This document shows positions 8,673-16,719 of a stretch of DNA of 64,000 nt, one piece after another. The position numbers were made by a program, and so were the translations under genes. Source of the DNA: Kitasatospora sp. MAP5-34 (lineage in GTDB: Bacteria; Actinomycetota; Actinomycetes; Streptomycetales; Streptomycetaceae); the NCBI RefSeq assembly GCF_029894335.1, contig NZ_JARXZC010000002.1:124001-188000 (forward strand). Direction: 5' to 3'. The notes under the pieces were generated by a model, which saw nothing but the letters and a program-made list of their open reading frames with translations, had not been told where the DNA came from and did not search any database. Numbering within the stretch: position 1 is the first letter of the stretch; each line of letters opens with the position of its first letter.

Positions 8673-8852
8673 TCATTCGAGCTTGATCGGGATGGTGCAG
8701 CAGCACGAGCAGATGCTGAAGGTGGCGGCCCGCTCGGGCTTCGTCGCCGAGTCGTTCATGCCGACCACGGTCAGCGCGCCGAGGTCGAGGTCGGCGAGGT
8801 CGAACTCGTCGCCGGTGGTGCTGATGTCGAGGTGACTGATCGTCTGGTTCAC
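8673..8852 (-). CDS. thiopeptide-like azole RiPP precursor peptide
   Basis: 59 residues from a GTG at 8852 (GGGA five bases upstream). An in-frame GTG at 8903 would add 17 His/Asn/Gly-rich residues and is less likely. The leader is acidic and has the block FDLADLDLGALTVVGMND, then SATKPERAA. This resembles the leader of lactazole-type thiopeptide precursors, with an LDL-DLDL-LTV pattern followed by a pre-core Pro-Glu. The probable 16-residue core begins after the Ala-Ala and reads TFSICSCCCTIPIKLE: four Cys, two Ser and two Thr that could become azoles or dehydro-residues, then a hydrophobic, charged tail. The first core residue is Thr, where pyridine-forming thiopeptides normally have Ser. 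The gene is divergent from all the modification genes and shares their promoter region. The cleavage point and modifications are inferred. Confidence 0.85.
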   Translation of the reverse strand: MNQTISHLDISTTGDEFDLADLDLGALTVVGMNDSATKPERAATFSICSCCCTIPIKLE

Positions 8853-8931
8853 GTCTGTCCCATTTCCGTTCGTGTGGTTGTGTGTCACATCACAGCTGTG
8901 CACACTGTCGGCCCGTCATCCACGCGCGGCA

Positions 8932-9031
8932 ATCGGTAGAAGTACCTAATCGGTTTACGCAACCGGTTCGGAACCGGCCTGCCGGAGTTGTACGTAGTCG
9001 ATTCGGTACTTGATTCGGTACTTCTACCGAT
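8932..9031. promoter_or_regulatory. divergent RiPP promoter region with repeated operator-like sites
   Basis: The 241 bases between precursor and LanB genes contain a perfect 15-base inverted repeat whose arms are 70 bases apart: ATCGGTAGAAGTACC at 8932-8946 and GGTACTTCTACCGAT at 9017-9031. Overlapping the right arm is a perfect 12-base tandem repeat, GATTCGGTACTT, at 9000-9011 and 9012-9023. A one-mismatch inverted copy (AAGTACCTAATC) lies at 8941-8952. Three or more copies of one motif facing both promoters suggest binding sites for a dedicated regulator, most simply the LAL protein, with possible looping between arms. No further ribosome site or small gene was seen here. Confidence 0.65.
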
Positions 9032-9093
9032 GCTGCCGGGCCGGAGCGGCTGCCAGCCTCGCACTCACCAGACCGGCAGCCGAGGAGAACCAG

Positions 9094-11835
9094 ATGATCG
9101 ACACCCCTGTCGGCATCGGTCTCGGTCTCGGCCTCGGCGTCGGTCTCGGTATCGATGTCGCGCCCGCCGCGCCGGGCGCGGTGTCGGTGGCGCCGTACGC
9201 CGTGGTCCGGACGGTGGCGCTCCCCGCCCCGCAGCCCTCGCCGGTCGGGGACGAGTACCGCGCGCAGGTCGGACGGTTGGTCGGCCTGACCGCCTGGTGC
9301 GAACAGGCCGGTCCCGAACTCTGCGACGCCCTCTACGAACTGGCCGGCTCCGCGCGGCCGGATGCCCGTGGGCGGGTGCTGCTTCCGCTGCGGCGTGACG
9401 TGCACAACCGCCGATCGCCGCGCCCGTCGCTGCGGGCCGCGTGGGCGGACCTGGCCCGGCAGCTGCCGTCGCCGTCGTCGCTACTGCCATTGCTGGACGA
9501 GTGGCTGACCGCGCGCGACGAGATCGACCGGATCGGCGCGCTGCTCGACGCGCTGACCGGGCCCGCTCTGGAGAGCGACCGCACCGCGCTGGCCGCGCTC
9601 TGCCGGGCCGAGGAGCTGCAGCGCGCGGTGGCCCTGACCAGCGCGGATCTGCTGCGTGCAGTGCGGCGGGCGGCCGCCCAGGGCGCTGACCCGGACAGGG
9701 GAGCCCGCAAGTCCGAGGCCACCGTGCTGCGGTACGCGATGCGTGCCGTCACCAAGACCGCCCCACTGTCCTGGTTCTCGCACGTCGGCTGGGGCCGCTG
9801 GAACGAGTGGCACGAGGACGCCGATGTACCTGGGCCGGGCCTACCGGGCGCGGCCGAGCCGTCGGCGGTGACCCAGGTGGACCGGTGGACGCTGGAAGCC
9901 CTGGTGCAGGCGGTGCTCCGACGCCCGGAGCTGCGTGCGGCGGCGCGCTACCGGCTCGTACCGGGTCTGCGTTCGGACGGCTCACAACTGGTCTACCGCC
10001 GAACGCCCTTGGGCGAGGGGACCTCCGCGCAGGAGCTCCCCGAAGAGCAGGTGACCGTGCCGCTGAGCGCACCGCTGCGCCATGTGCTCGCTACCGTCGG
10101 GGCCGGTGGCGCGATACAGCCGGGCGCACTCGCCAGCGGTATCGCCGCCCGGCTCGGTGGCCCCCGGGAGGAGGCGGAGCGCGCTGCGACGGCGTACGTC
10201 GGCTCACTCATCGACCAGGGGCTGCTCCAGCCGGTGTACCCGGTCGATCCGCAGTCGGCGGACGTGGTCCGCGAGACCGCCGACTGGCTGGCCGAGGTCG
10301 GGTTGGTCGAACCGGCGGCGGTCCTGGCCGACATCGGAGCGGACACCGAGCGGTACGCGCGGCTGCCCGCAGCGGCCAGGCCCCCTTGTCTGGACAGGAT
10401 CCGGTCCCGCTGGTCGCAGGCGTTCGCGCTGGTCGGCGCGGTGCCCACGGGCCACCGGGCACCGCTCACCGAGGACGTCGCCGTCCGTACGGTGCAGAAC
10501 CTCGGCGGCGGTCACGGCAGCGGAGCGCTACTGGACCTCGCCCGACTCGCGCCCCTTTTCGAGCTGTTCGACGAGTACGCGGTGATCCGCCGGATGGCGC
10601 GGGACCGGTTCGTCGCCCGGTTCGGCGTCGGCGGCAGCTGCGACGTGGTCGGCGAGTTCGCCGACGAGTTCACCGACACCTGGCGGGCGCTCGACCTCGT
10701 AGATCAGGCCGACCCGGCGGTCGGCTCGGCGGCCGCCCCCGGCGACGGGCAGCCCGTCGGCCGCGAGGTGCGGGAGCTGCTGCGACTGCGCGCCGAACTG
10801 GCTGCCGCAGTAACGGCCTTCGGATCGGGCGGCGGATCGGGCGGCGGAACGGATGGCGGCGAGGTGGTGCTGCCGGAGGAGGTGGTCGCCGAGGCCGCGC
10901 GCCGAGGGCCGGGCTGGCTCCGGAGGCGCCCCGCCTCGTACGGGGTGTTCGTCCAGCCCGTCCCGGCTGACGGCGCCACCCGGTTGTGCGTCAACCATGT
11001 CTACGGCGGCTGGGGACGCTTCACCAGCCGGTACCTCGACCACCTCGACCCGAGCGCGAAGGCACTGGTCTCGGCCCGGATCGCGGACGCGCTCCCCGGC
11101 GCGGAACGGGTCGCCCAGATCCGCCCGGTGCTCGGCTTCAACGCCAATCTGCACCCCTTGCTGGTCGCTGAGGAAGTGTCGGATCTGCCGGATCTCCCGG
11201 CCTGGGCAATGCTTCGGCCGGAGCAGCTCCAGCTGGTCCACGACGACGCCGACGATCAACTGCGACTGCGGGTCGCCGCCACGGGCGAGCTGGTCAACGT
11301 CCTGTACCTGGGATTCCTCTCGCCGTTCGTGCTGCCCAGGCGGCTGATGCCGATGCTGAACGACCTGGGGTCGGGCATCGTCGACCTCGGCAAGGGCCTG
11401 GTGCCGACCCGCAGCCGGGACACCGCCGTGGGCCGGATCCGGTACCGGCCCCGGCTGCGCTACCGCGAGGTGATCGTCTCCCGCGCCAAGTGGTTGCTCA
11501 CGGCTGAGACGGTACGAGCCTGGCGGGCCGACCTCGACCAGGAGCCACCCGCACTCGCCACGTCCCGCTGGCGGGCCCAACTCGGTATCCCTGAACGGGT
11601 GTTCGTCGCCGCAGCGCCGCCCGAGGACGGCACCGCACTGAGTGCGGTCACCTCCTTCTTCGAACAGCCCAAGTCCCAGTACGTGGACCTCGGCAGTGCC
11701 CTGCACCTGCGCTGCCTCTCCCGCACCCTCGCCCGCTACCCCGGCGGCGTGATCCTCGAAGAGGCGTTGCCGGAGCCGAGAGTGGGCGCGTACGCCGTCG
11801 AGATCGTCGCCGAGACCTACAGGAGTCACCCGTGA
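9094..11835 (+). CDS. split lantibiotic dehydratase, glutamylation domain (LanB N-terminal/TbtB-LazB type)
   Basis: 913 residues. The ATG at 9094 is preceded by GAGGAG; 28 upstream in-frame residues have no such site. An odd Gly-Leu repeat (GIGLGLGLGVGLG) follows the start. The body matches the Lant_dehydr_N family: an N-terminal region with LLPLRRDVHNRRSPRP, WFSHVGWGRWN in the middle, and an end with KSQYVDLGSALHLRCLSR and a final LEEALP motif. The family transfers glutamate from Glu-tRNA to Ser/Thr of the precursor as the first step of dehydration. The length and absence of a C-terminal elimination domain show the split organisation of thiopeptide clusters. The elimination partner is probably the N-terminal half of the gene at 16710. 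The next gene overlaps by 4 bases. Confidence 0.85.
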   Translation: MIDTPVGIGLGLGLGVGLGIDVAPAAPGAVSVAPYAVVRTVALPAPQPSPVGDEYRAQVGRLVGLTAWCEQAGPELCDALYELAGSARPDARGRVLLPLRRDVHNRRSPRPSLRAAWADLARQLPSPSSLLPLLDEWLTARDEIDRIGALLDALTGPALESDRTALAALCRAEELQRAVALTSADLLRAVRRAAAQGADPDRGARKSEATVLRYAMRAVTKTAPLSWFSHVGWGRWNEWHEDADVPGPGLPGAAEPSAVTQVDRWTLEALVQAVLRRPELRAAARYRLVPGLRSDGSQLVYRRTPLGEGTSAQELPEEQVTVPLSAPLRHVLATVGAGGAIQPGALASGIAARLGGPREEAERAATAYVGSLIDQGLLQPVYPVDPQSADVVRETADWLAEVGLVEPAAVLADIGADTERYARLPAAARPPCLDRIRSRWSQAFALVGAVPTGHRAPLTEDVAVRTVQNLGGGHGSGALLDLARLAPLFELFDEYAVIRRMARDRFVARFGVGGSCDVVGEFADEFTDTWRALDLVDQADPAVGSAAAPGDGQPVGREVRELLRLRAELAAAVTAFGSGGGSGGGTDGGEVVLPEEVVAEAARRGPGWLRRRPASYGVFVQPVPADGATRLCVNHVYGGWGRFTSRYLDHLDPSAKALVSARIADALPGAERVAQIRPVLGFNANLHPLLVAEEVSDLPDLPAWAMLRPEQLQLVHDDADDQLRLRVAATGELVNVLYLGFLSPFVLPRRLMPMLNDLGSGIVDLGKGLVPTRSRDTAVGRIRYRPRLRYREVIVSRAKWLLTAETVRAWRADLDQEPPALATSRWRAQLGIPERVFVAAAPPEDGTALSAVTSFFEQPKSQYVDLGSALHLRCLSRTLARYPGGVILEEALPEPRVGAYAVEIVAETYRSHP

Positions 11836-13562
11836 CAGCCACATCCCTCGCGGCGGACCGCGTGCAGGACGACGTACCGGATCGCGTACCGGATCGTGCA
11901 CCGGACGACGCGCCGGAGCGCGCGGTGGTGCTGCGCCTGCGCCCGATCGTGCACGCCAGCCCGGTGCGGGACGGAGTCCACGTACGGGGGGCGCGGTCGA
12001 GCTTCACCATGAACGGCGGCTCGGGACTGTGGCGGCTGTGGCAGGCGGTCTCGGTGGCGCTGGCCGGCGGCCGTTCCCGCGAACAGCTGCTGGAGTTGGG
12101 TCCCAACCCCGCCGTCCGGGCGGCGGTCGCCATGATGGTGGGGCAGCTGGACGAACACGACATGCTGGTCGCGGTACCGCCGGGCTGGGGCGAGTCGTCC
12201 GGACCCGGTGATCCGCCCGAGCGGATCGCCGGTTGGCTGGCGGCCGTCGCACCGGATCCCGTCGACGCGTGGGAGCGGCTCCGGCCCGCGTCGGTCACCG
12301 TCTGCGGAACCGGTCCGGTTGCCGCCGCTGCGGCCCGGGCCCTCGCGGGGGCCGGAGTTACGGTGATCCGAGCGGGTGCCGAGGTGACGTCGCCCGTTCT
12401 GCTCGCCACCGCCGAGGTGGCGGTGTCGGTTGCCGTCGGCGGTGAAGTCGGCTTTGTGACACCGGTGTTCGCAGCTCCGTCCGGTGCGGACGATCCGGTA
12501 CTGAGCGAGGCTGCGGCAATCGCCGACCGGATCGGGCTGTCCGCCGGGGCGCCGTCGCCTGCCGTCCTCGCCGCACTGGTCGGCGGTGCCGCCGCACATC
12601 GCCTGGTGTGCGCGATCGCCGGTCTGCCCGACCCCGGCGAGGACCCGCTGGCCGACGCACCCTCGACGGAGGCGGCCACGTTCCGCCATCCGACAGCCCT
12701 GGTCGCCCGCCTCGACCCGCTGCGTGCCGAGTACCACCCGTGGTTGGCCTCGGTCGAGCGGGCACCCTCGACCGGCGGATGGCTCGACCGGGCCGCCGCG
12801 CTGCTCCGGGTGGAGGCCCTGGCGGACCGGGAGACCGGCGTACTGCCCGTACTCGAACTCCACGACCTGCCTCAGTTGCCGGCCGGACTCGCCCGGTGCC
12901 GCGTCGGCGCTGGCGTCGTCTGCGGCATCGGCACCGATGCCGGTCTGGCCCGGCTGAGCGCTGCCGTCGGGGCCGCAGAGCAGTTGGCCGGCGTGGCGGA
13001 CGGCTCAGCGGACCGGGTGGTGGGCGCCGACGCGACGCACGCCGAGGGTGTCCTGCTGCGCCGGCTGGTCCACCGGCAGCAGCACCGGCGTCCGGAGGGC
13101 ACGGAGCCGGCCGCCGCCGAGCTCGACGCCGCCGAGTGGGCGTCCCCGGAGGCCCGACGCTGGTTCAAGGCCGTGACGCTGCGCTTCGGGGTCCACGCGG
13201 ACCTACGGGTACGCCGACTGGCCACCGGCGTCCACCACGCCGAACTGCGCACCGGCAGCGAGCTGTTGGGCTGGGCCGTGGAGAGCACCCCGACGGACGC
13301 GGCGGCCTTCTGCGCGCTGGCCGCAGCGGGAGCGCTCCAGTGGCGGGCGGCCGGTGGCGACCCGTCGGCGGTGATGTACGCACCCTGTGGCGCCACGCCC
13401 ACCGCCGCAGCGGACGGGGAAGCGGAAGCGGAAACCGTCCTGCAGCAGGAGCTGCGCCGCCTGCTCGGCACCCGCGCGCCCCTTACCCCTGTCGCGCCGA
13501 GCAGCCCACTGACCCGGGCGCTGGCGGCAGCCGGGTTCGTCACCCTGGAGGTCACGCCGTGA
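11832..13562 (+). CDS. ocin-ThiF-like / E1-like RiPP partner protein (TbtF/LazD type)
   Basis: 576 residues from a GTG in a GTGA overlap with the LanB stop. Residues 30-110 look like a winged-helix leader-recognition (RRE) domain: VLRLRPIVHASPVRDGV, then RSSFTMNGGSGLWRLW and a helix. The middle has a nucleotide-binding-like beta-alpha-beta (VTVCGTGPVAAAAARALAG) typical of degenerate ThiF/E1 folds, without clear adenylation residues. In thiopeptide and related pathways this class binds the leader and activates the YcaO cyclodehydratase encoded next door. The C-terminal region is Ala-rich and poorly conserved. The assignment rests on position and overall form, since the family diverges strongly. 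Translational coupling to both neighbours supports a stoichiometric complex. Confidence 0.75.
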   Translation: MTATSLAADRVQDDVPDRVPDRAPDDAPERAVVLRLRPIVHASPVRDGVHVRGARSSFTMNGGSGLWRLWQAVSVALAGGRSREQLLELGPNPAVRAAVAMMVGQLDEHDMLVAVPPGWGESSGPGDPPERIAGWLAAVAPDPVDAWERLRPASVTVCGTGPVAAAAARALAGAGVTVIRAGAEVTSPVLLATAEVAVSVAVGGEVGFVTPVFAAPSGADDPVLSEAAAIADRIGLSAGAPSPAVLAALVGGAAAHRLVCAIAGLPDPGEDPLADAPSTEAATFRHPTALVARLDPLRAEYHPWLASVERAPSTGGWLDRAAALLRVEALADRETGVLPVLELHDLPQLPAGLARCRVGAGVVCGIGTDAGLARLSAAVGAAEQLAGVADGSADRVVGADATHAEGVLLRRLVHRQQHRRPEGTEPAAAELDAAEWASPEARRWFKAVTLRFGVHADLRVRRLATGVHHAELRTGSELLGWAVESTPTDAAAFCALAAAGALQWRAAGGDPSAVMYAPCGATPTAAADGEAEAETVLQQELRRLLGTRAPLTPVAPSSPLTRALAAAGFVTLEVTP

Positions 13563-15508
13563 CGCAGCGGCTGCGCGACCTGCTCGCCACCGAGCTGGCC
13601 GACTCAGGCCAGCCGTGGCCGGTCCTGGACCTCGCGGCGGCCCTGACCGCCACCACCCCGGCGGTGGTGGCACTGGACGAGTGGACCCCGGACCAGGCCG
13701 ACGCCCTCTCCGCGCATGCCTGGCGAACCGGAGCGACGCTGCTGCCCGTCCGGCTCGACGGATCCACGGCGCTGATCGGGCCGTTGCTGCACCCCGACGC
13801 CCCCGCCTGCCTGGGCTGCGTGGAGACCGAGCGGCTCGCGACCATCGGCGGCCGTACCCCACGGGACCAGGGCGACCTGCTCCTCGGCGGCATCACCGCG
13901 CCGACCGTGCTGCCCCTGCTCGCCGCCCTCGCCGCCGACGCGCTGGCCGCCGCCCTGGCCGGCCCTCTGGCCGACCCGGCCCGTCGGCCGGGCACAGTGT
14001 GGGCGGTCCGTACCGAGGACGGCACCTGCACCACCCACCGGTCCCGGCCTCGCCACGGTGGTTGCCCGCTCTGCGGGCCGCTGCCCGAGGACACGGCGGA
14101 GGGGGCCAGGTTCGCGCCCGCCCGGCGGCCGTTGCCCGATCCGTACCGGCTGCGTCAGGACAACCCGGCCACGACCTTGGCAGGGCTGCGCGCCGCGCTG
14201 CTGGACCCGCGGCTGGGGCCGGTGGCGAACGTGTTCTGTCCGGACAAGTACCCGATAGCCGTCGCCAGCGCCGAGGTGGTCGGCCACTGGGAGGAGCGCG
14301 AGGGCGGATACGGCCGCTCGTCGACCTTCGCCGAGGCCGAACGGATCGCGCTGTTCGAAGCCGTCGAGCGGATGACCGGGATGATCCCGCGTGGCAAGCG
14401 CACGGTGCTGCACGGGAGCTTCGCCGAGCTCGGACCCGAGCGCGCGCTCGATCCGGCCCGGCTCGGGCTGTTCGAACCGGACGTGCTGGAGCTGCCGGAG
14501 TTCCGGCTCGCCCGCTACACCCCGGATCTGTCGATGAGTTGGGTGTACGGCTGGTCGATGGGCGCGGACCGGGCGCTGGCGGTGCCCGAGCAGGTGGCGT
14601 ACTGGGGCCTGCCCGCCGCGTCGGACGGCGGCGGACCGGCGAGGTTCGTCCTGGAGAGCTCCAACGGCTGCGGTCTCGGCAACAGCCTGGAGGAGGCGGT
14701 GCTGCACGGTCTGCTGGAGGTCGCCGAGCGCGACGCGTTCCTGATGGCCTGGTACGCGCGCACACCCCTGACCCGGGTGGCGACGCCCGACGACGACCCG
14801 CTGGTGGGCCACTTCGTCGATCGGCTCGACTCGCTCGGCTACGACCTGCTGCTCTTCGCGGCCGACAACGACTTCGGCGTGCCCGTGGTGGCCTCGCTCG
14901 TACTCTGCCGCGACACCGAGTCCCCGGCCCCGCAGGCGTTCTTCGCGGCCGGAGCCCATCCGGACCCCCGGGAGGCGATCCGCTCCGCCGCCGTCGAGGC
15001 GGTGGTCAACCTCGAACACGCTGCGGAACAGGCCCGCGCCCGGCCCGCCAAGTTCGACCGGGACCGCCTGCGGCCGATGCTCGACCAGCCGGTGCTGGTG
15101 GCCGGAATGGACGATCACATCGGCCTGTACACCCTGCCGGAAGCCCGTGCACGCTTCGAGTTCCTGCTCGCGGACCGGACGCCTCCCCGACCGTGGCAGG
15201 AGGTCTGGCCCGGCCGGCCGCAACCCGTACCCGATCTCGGTGCCCTGCTGACGGAGTTGGCCGCCCGGGTCGTCCGGGCCGGTATGGACGTCGTCGTGGT
15301 CGACCAGACGGACCCGGTCGTGCGCGACAGCCTCGGCCTGTACGCGGCCAAGGTGGTCGTGCCGGGCGCGCTTCCGATGACCTTCGGTCAGGTCTACCGC
15401 CGGACCCTCGGTCTGCCACGGCTGCTGGACGTACCGTGGCGACTGGGCCGGCTGCCGGCCCGCCCCGGCTACCAGGACCTCGCCCTCGACCCCCACCCCT
15501 TCCCGTGA
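13559..15508 (+). CDS. YcaO-domain azoline-forming cyclodehydratase
   Basis: 649 residues from a GTG in a 4-base overlap with the preceding stop. Two zinc-ligand-like pairs, CLGC (about residue 84) and CPLC (about 171), sit in an N-terminal region resembling the E1-like C-terminus. From about residue 210 the YcaO fold shows its ATP-site helices: SSTFAEAERIALFEAVERM and LEEAVLHGLLEVAERDAF. The protein ends in PHPFP, the PxPxP C-terminus typical of azole-forming YcaO enzymes. The family converts Cys (and sometimes Ser/Thr) to thiazolines/oxazolines using ATP. The likely substrate is the four-Cys core of the precursor at 8673. The next gene again overlaps by 4 bases. Confidence 0.92.
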   Translation: MTQRLRDLLATELADSGQPWPVLDLAAALTATTPAVVALDEWTPDQADALSAHAWRTGATLLPVRLDGSTALIGPLLHPDAPACLGCVETERLATIGGRTPRDQGDLLLGGITAPTVLPLLAALAADALAAALAGPLADPARRPGTVWAVRTEDGTCTTHRSRPRHGGCPLCGPLPEDTAEGARFAPARRPLPDPYRLRQDNPATTLAGLRAALLDPRLGPVANVFCPDKYPIAVASAEVVGHWEEREGGYGRSSTFAEAERIALFEAVERMTGMIPRGKRTVLHGSFAELGPERALDPARLGLFEPDVLELPEFRLARYTPDLSMSWVYGWSMGADRALAVPEQVAYWGLPAASDGGGPARFVLESSNGCGLGNSLEEAVLHGLLEVAERDAFLMAWYARTPLTRVATPDDDPLVGHFVDRLDSLGYDLLLFAADNDFGVPVVASLVLCRDTESPAPQAFFAAGAHPDPREAIRSAAVEAVVNLEHAAEQARARPAKFDRDRLRPMLDQPVLVAGMDDHIGLYTLPEARARFEFLLADRTPPRPWQEVWPGRPQPVPDLGALLTELAARVVRAGMDVVVVDQTDPVVRDSLGLYAAKVVVPGALPMTFGQVYRRTLGLPRLLDVPWRLGRLPARPGYQDLALDPHPFP

Positions 15509-16719
15509 GCCCCGCCGAGCGGGCCGACCCGGCGCGCACCGAGGCCGACCCGACGCGCACCGAGCTGGCCACCGCCTACGGGCACGGACCCGGCAAGTCG
15601 GTCCGGGCGTCGCACCGGACCGTACGTCCCGCCAGGAACCGACCGGCGCACTCCGTGGAGCTGAGCCGCCTCGCGGACATCCCGCTGCTCGGCCCGGCCC
15701 TGGTGCGGACGCTGACCGCAGGGCTGGCCCCCCGCCGCTGGGAGCCCTGGAACATGTACAACGACCACCGGGCCTACCCGTCCGCGCGCTCCGCGTACCT
15801 GGTGGACGCGACGCTGCGGCTCGGCGGGCGGCGCTGGGCGATCGATCCGGTCAGGCTGCTGCTGGAAGGACCGGCACGCCTCCCGGATCCGTCCACCGTC
15901 ACCTCGGCCGACATCGAGCTGACCGTCGACCCCGGGCGGCTGCCCGACGGCTACGGCACCCTGCGTGAGGCGCTCGCCCTCCTGGAGGCCGGCCACCTCG
16001 GCGCGGCTCTCGTCGAGGCGGGCCTTGCCACCGGGCTGGCCGCACGGGCACAGAGCGGATCCGGCGTGGTGTCGGAGGTGACGCTGAGCCACGGCACGGC
16101 CGCGACCTGGCCCTGGGAACGGGTGCGCGCCACCCGCAGTTCGGCACTGAGCCCCCGGGGTCTGTCGGCGGATCCCAGGCCGCTGCCCGCCGGGACCCTG
16201 CACCGCCTGATCCGGGACAGCCGCCCGCCGGAGGGCTCGCTCGCCGCGCCACCCGCCGGGGACCGCCTGCGGCACCGGCTCGCCGTCCGAGGGGTGACCG
16301 GCGTACCGGACGGACTGTACGGGCTGGACGGCGACGGGCCGGTGCTCCTCCAGCCGGGTCGGATCACCGAGCGGATCCGGTCCGCGTTCGGACTCGGCCC
16401 GGAAGACGTCGACGTGGCCGGTATGAACGTGGTCTGGATGATCACCGCCGATATCGGGGCCGTGGTACGCGGGCAGGGCCCCGCCGGGTACCCGGACACG
16501 CTGCTCAGCGCTGGGGCGGCCGCACAGCACGTCTGTTCGGCCGCTGCTGCGGCGGGACTGTTCTGCCGTCCGGTACGCAGCTTCGACGAACCCGCCGTCG
16601 AGGCCGCGATACGGGCCGACCCCGGGGAGGACGCCGTCTACATGCTGCTCATCGGCCGCCCCCGGGCCCTGGACTTCTGTTACGACCTGACTTCCCCGGA
16701 GGAGCCGACATGGCCCTGA
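15505..16719 (+). CDS. nitroreductase-fold azoline dehydrogenase (TbtE/McbC-like)
   Basis: 404 residues from a GTG overlapping the YcaO stop by 4 bases. The C-terminal half has nitroreductase features: WERVRATRSSALSPRGLS (flavin phosphate-binding Arg/Ser region), NVVWMITADIG, and GAAAQHVCSAAAAAGLFCRPVRSFDE, which corresponds to the dimer-interface helix and following loop of the fold. The N-terminal half has HRAYPSARSAYLVDATLRLGG and an AL-rich helical part. Family members use FMN to oxidise azolines to azoles. A second dehydrogenase-like domain is encoded in the next gene, so the two may divide the work or one may be inactive. I considered a pyridine synthase here and rejected it because the sequence follows the flavin fold. 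Confidence 0.75.
   Translation: MSPAERADPARTEADPTRTELATAYGHGPGKSVRASHRTVRPARNRPAHSVELSRLADIPLLGPALVRTLTAGLAPRRWEPWNMYNDHRAYPSARSAYLVDATLRLGGRRWAIDPVRLLLEGPARLPDPSTVTSADIELTVDPGRLPDGYGTLREALALLEAGHLGAALVEAGLATGLAARAQSGSGVVSEVTLSHGTAATWPWERVRATRSSALSPRGLSADPRPLPAGTLHRLIRDSRPPEGSLAAPPAGDRLRHRLAVRGVTGVPDGLYGLDGDGPVLLQPGRITERIRSAFGLGPEDVDVAGMNVVWMITADIGAVVRGQGPAGYPDTLLSAGAAAQHVCSAAAAAGLFCRPVRSFDEPAVEAAIRADPGEDAVYMLLIGRPRALDFCYDLTSPEEPTWP

Noticed and set aside
13604..15496. 630-codon minus-strand open frame in the RiPP locus
   Set aside because: Complement of the YcaO gene; composition is that of a shadow frame.
15505..16719. Possible pyridine synthase (TclM/LazC type) in the RiPP operon
   Set aside because: The sequence follows the flavin nitroreductase pattern (Arg-Ser-Ser phosphate site, GAAAQ helix) rather than the SpaB_C fold. 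Profile comparison would settle it.
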